Source of the DNA: Opitutaceae bacterium | GTDB lineage: Bacteria > Verrucomicrobiota > Verrucomicrobiia > Opitutales > Opitutaceae | Assembly: GCA_025352845.1 (NCBI GenBank) | Contig: JANXSC010000210.1 | Coordinates: 1-5,557 of the forward strand | Reading direction: 5' to 3' | DNA length: 5,557 nt | Shown here: piece after piece, positions 5,471 to 5,557 of the stretch | How the letters are laid out: every line of letters starts with the position of its first letter | Numbering within the stretch: position 1 is the first letter of the stretch | Program-made: the position numbers and the translations under genes | Notes under the pieces: generated by a model | Database searches by the model: none | Told to the model about the DNA's origin: nothing | What the model saw: the letters and a program-made list of their open reading frames with translations, nothing else

Positions 5471-5557
5471 TTGAGCACATCCTCCGCCCCTTTGCCTGAC
5501 GCTCCGCTCCCGTGGGGCTCCGGCCCCTACAGCATTAAGCGTCACGGCGTTTCCCTG
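5471..5557 (+). CDS. Probable N-terminus of a bacteriophytochrome (partial, runs off the window)
   Basis: From TTG 5471 an open frame of 29 codons reaches the window edge, reading MSTSSAPLPDAP... and ending with SGPYSIKRHGVSL. Bacteriophytochromes often have a variable, Pro/Ser-rich lead before the short strand ending in 'V-L' and the following 'NCD-EPIH-PG-IQPHG' segment. The visible end fits that lead, but the diagnostic segment lies outside the window. The in-frame stop at 5420-5422 bounds the frame, and TTG is the only start-type codon before the family-like part; no good Shine-Dalgarno is visible. Position just behind heme oxygenase, in the same direction, matches the known bphO-bphP operon order and is the main support. 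If correct, it is a biliverdin-binding red/far-red sensor. Confidence 0.45.
   Translation, partial: MSTSSAPLPDAPLPWGSGPYSIKRHGVSL

Noticed and set aside
1..5557. CRISPR arrays, tRNA or rRNA genes, insertion sequences with transposases.
   Set aside because: No regularly spaced repeats, no tRNA cloverleaf or rRNA core sequence, and no transposase motifs were seen on either strand.

Overview
The window is GC-rich bacterial DNA. Its gene repertoire fits an Opitutaceae-type member of Verrucomicrobiota: a secreted Ig-like protein with two C-terminal 'GVGPtLG...TWG' repeats, a KaiC-like ATPase remnant, and TTTGG-rich intergenic repeats. This placement is an inference from sequence style, not from a database search.

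Layout. (1) Minus strand, 102-1844: a secreted, cysteine-free protein with a signal peptide, three Ig-like domains and two C-terminal repeats, the second carrying a strongly acidic insert. A candidate intrinsic terminator lies beyond its stop, at the left edge. (2) 1845-2095: a divergent intergenic region with two perfect short inverted repeats and no convincing promoter. (3) Plus strand, 2096-4103: an ABC transporter pair, a LolD/MacB-type ATPase followed by a four-TM FtsX/MacB-type permease. The two genes are separated by 124 nt that hold a large imperfect inverted repeat. (4) 4104-4431: no convincing gene, but a run of adjacent hairpins. (5) 4432-4829: a decayed KaiC-like ATPase, frameshifted near its N-terminus and cut off in its first domain. 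(6) 4846-5418: a biliverdin-forming heme oxygenase of the BphO type. (7) 5471 to the right edge: the probable first 29 codons of a bacteriophytochrome.

How the parts work together. The two ABC genes form one exporter-like or lipoprotein-handling-like complex at the cytoplasmic membrane. The permease's periplasmic domain resembles a subfamily I recall beside zinc-regulated DUF2796 and DUF3299 genes in Proteobacteria, but neither partner is visible here. Heme oxygenase and the putative phytochrome make a classic pair: the first produces biliverdin from heme and the second binds it as the red/far-red chromophore. The KaiC-like remnant immediately upstream of this light-sensing pair is an intriguing juxtaposition, but it is clearly broken. 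No complete new system is evident. The most unusual items are the inverted repeat inside the ABC operon, the hairpin cluster, and the possibility that heme oxygenase now borrows a ribosome binding site from inside the dead kaiC-like gene.
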